From contig JBPEWY010000001.1 in assembly GCA_052032225.1 (NCBI GenBank), forward strand, positions 1-43,744: a DNA stretch of 43,744 nucleotides, given 5' to 3'. The position numbers and the translations under genes were made by a program. Origin of the DNA: JBPEWY01 sp052032225 (GTDB taxonomy: Bacteria > Bacteroidota > Bacteroidia > Flavobacteriales > Flavobacteriaceae). The notes under the pieces are model-generated. The model was not told where the DNA came from. It did not search any database and worked only from the letters and a program-made list of their open reading frames with translations. The stretch's first letter is position 1, and every line of letters starts with the position of its first letter. Positions 42,798 to 43,744 of the stretch are shown piece by piece.

Positions 42798-42898
42798 TGC
42801 CTTTATAGCAAAATTTTTCATCATTGCTTTTTGAGTTCGCTATAAAGGTGAAACCTAAAACCACAACATTAAAAGTCCTTTTTTAAAGGACTTTTTTT
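42798..42898 (+). ncRNA. Candidate small RNA with paired 5' stem and Rho-independent terminator
   Basis: No ORF here. CCTTTATAGC (42800-42809) is complementary to GCTATAAAGG (42839-42848), forming a 10-bp stem with a 29-base loop; an inner AGCAA/TTGCT pairing is an alternative. After an unpaired linker, AAAGTCCTTT (42872-42881) pairs with AAAGGACTTT (42885-42894) and is followed by Ts, a standard terminator. A promoter-like sequence lies just upstream. Together this predicts a plus-strand transcript of about 100 nt ending at the convergent AtoE gene. Whether it matches a known Bacteroidota RNA family (for example Flavo-1) cannot be told without a covariance search. Confidence 0.5.
42871..42898 (+). 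terminator. Hairpin plus T-tract at the 3' end of the candidate RNA
   Basis: AAAGTCCTTT/AAAGGACTTT with a TTTTTT tail on the plus strand. It lies beside the 3' end of the minus-strand AtoE gene and may also end that transcript. Confidence 0.7.
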
Positions 42899-43744
42899 AT
42901 ATTAATAACAATCCTACTAAAAAAACAATAGTTCCTACCAGCATTGCTAATAAGGTATAAGGCAAAATTTCTTTGGCTTTAAGTTTTGTAATTCCTAAAA
43001 GCGGCAGCGCCCAAAAAGGTTGTAGCATATTGGTTATTTGGTCTCCATAAGCTAAGGCCATAATAGCTTTGGGTAAAGGAACTCCAAGTTGTAAAGCACT
43101 TTCAACTACTATTGGCCCCTGTACTGCCCATTGCCCACCTCCGCTGGGCACAAAAATATTTACCAACCCGGCACTAAAAAATGTAAAAATAGGAAGTGTG
43201 GTTGCAGTAGCTACTTCAGAAAAAAACGAAGATATATCTTGTATTAAACCACTACTACTCATAACTCCCATTATACCAAAATATAACGGAAATTGAATTA
43301 AAATGCCCGAAGTTCCTTTTATAGCTTCTTCTAAAGCTTTTAAAAAATGTTTAAAACTCCCGTGTAATAGTATTGCTACTCCAAACATAAAAAGGTTTAA
43401 CATGTTTGGTGTAATTGTTAAGGTAGTTATTAAGTTGGTGTATTGTGCAAAAAATGCCATCAAAATTAGTCCCCCAAATAAAAGAGCAGCAATTTTAGAG
43501 GTTTCTAACTTCTCTGCTCCTTTAGCCCTATCTGATTTTAAAACACCAATTTTATAAGCTTTTAGCTTTACGGGTTTAACAGAAACTTTTTTACCAAGCC
43601 AATAAAACATGCCTGGAACAAGCAGTAACAGTACTGCAAACAGCAGCAAATTCCAACTACTAAGTACAGTAGTACTTGTTGCAATACTCTCAGGAAGTTT
43701 ATTTAATACCTCTGGCGTAGAAACCCCTTGCATTAAAGCTTTTA
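42897..43744 (-). CDS. AtoE-type short-chain fatty acid transporter (3' part, cut by the window edge)
   Basis: Only the C-terminal about 280 residues are visible; the frame stays open through the right edge (KAL before the first Met), so the ATG at 43733 is not the real start. The family is about 440 aa long. Several long hydrophobic segments, including GLVNIFVPSGGGQWAVQGPIV and LAYGDQITNMLQPFWALPLLGI, are typical of AtoE/short-chain fatty acid transporter proteins that import acids such as acetoacetate or butyrate. The last spans are complete at the C-terminus. Confidence 0.88.
   Translation of the reverse strand, partial: KALMQGVSTPEVLNKLPESIATSTTVLSSWNLLLFAVLLLLVPGMFYWLGKKVSVKPVKLKAYKIGVLKSDRAKGAEKLETSKIAALLFGGLILMAFFAQYTNLITTLTITPNMLNLFMFGVAILLHGSFKHFLKALEEAIKGTSGILIQFPLYFGIMGVMSSSGLIQDISSFFSEVATATTLPIFTFFSAGLVNIFVPSGGGQWAVQGPIVVESALQLGVPLPKAIMALAYGDQITNMLQPFWALPLLGITKLKAKEILPYTLLAMLVGTIVFLVGLLLI

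Overview
The window is a stretch of a Flavobacteriaceae-type (Bacteroidota) chromosome. The evidence is A+T-rich sequence, type IX secretion (T9SS) C-terminal sorting domains, short Bacteroidota lipoprotein signals, Bacteroidota-specific families (DUF4271, DUF4296, DUF3098), no recognisable Shine-Dalgarno sites, and repeated TAnnTTTG boxes, the -7 element of the phylum, upstream of genes. The genus cannot be told from this. I find 42 protein genes, one candidate small RNA, eight hairpins (mostly terminators) and several promoter boxes. I see no tRNA, rRNA, IS element, CRISPR array or prophage. No gene-free stretch exceeds 300 bases; the longest are about 219 bp (19696/19709-19927) and 192 bp (42705-42896).

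Layout. 1-4.3 kb: a secreted GH13 alpha-amylase-type enzyme with a T9SS tail, probably the end of an alpha-glucan utilisation locus that starts outside the window, plus a lipoprotein. 4.3-13.3 kb: a run of phosphohydrolase-type genes (a lipoprotein/metallophosphatase/kinase-like/Omp85-barrel giant, an HD hydrolase fused to a Pycsar-effector-like membrane domain, a GAF protein, a second metallophosphoesterase, a PAP2 phosphatase). This is the least ordinary part. 13.3-16.1 kb: an Fe-S/electron-transfer operon (mrp, NifU-C protein, ferredoxin reductase, [2Fe-2S] ferredoxin). 16.2-19.7 kb: trmB-lysE-alkyltransferase-like operon and a PhoB/PhoR-like two-component pair. 19.9-21.9 kb: two tiny T9SS proteins that are almost only sorting domain, and a LuxE-like acyl-protein synthetase. 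22-32.6 kb: housekeeping metabolism (tyrS, NAD-epimerase, DUF4296-pyrC-glycosyltransferase operon, DUF4271-hemD, pckA, DUF423, saccharopine dehydrogenase, Lrp). 32.6-37.3 kb: YugP-type protease, leuS, panE. 37.4-40.8 kb: the envelope operon ftsX-DUF3098-uppP-truB-TonB-like gene. 40.8-43.7 kb: thioredoxin-like protein, tag, aat, a candidate sRNA, and the 3' part of an AtoE-type transporter cut by the window edge.

Most of the window is core genome. The items most worth a second look are the four-part surface protein at 4285-7995, the HD-PycTM-like protein with no cyclase beside it, the phosphohydrolase cluster as a unit, the cargo-less T9SS proteins, and the candidate small RNA at about 42798-42898.
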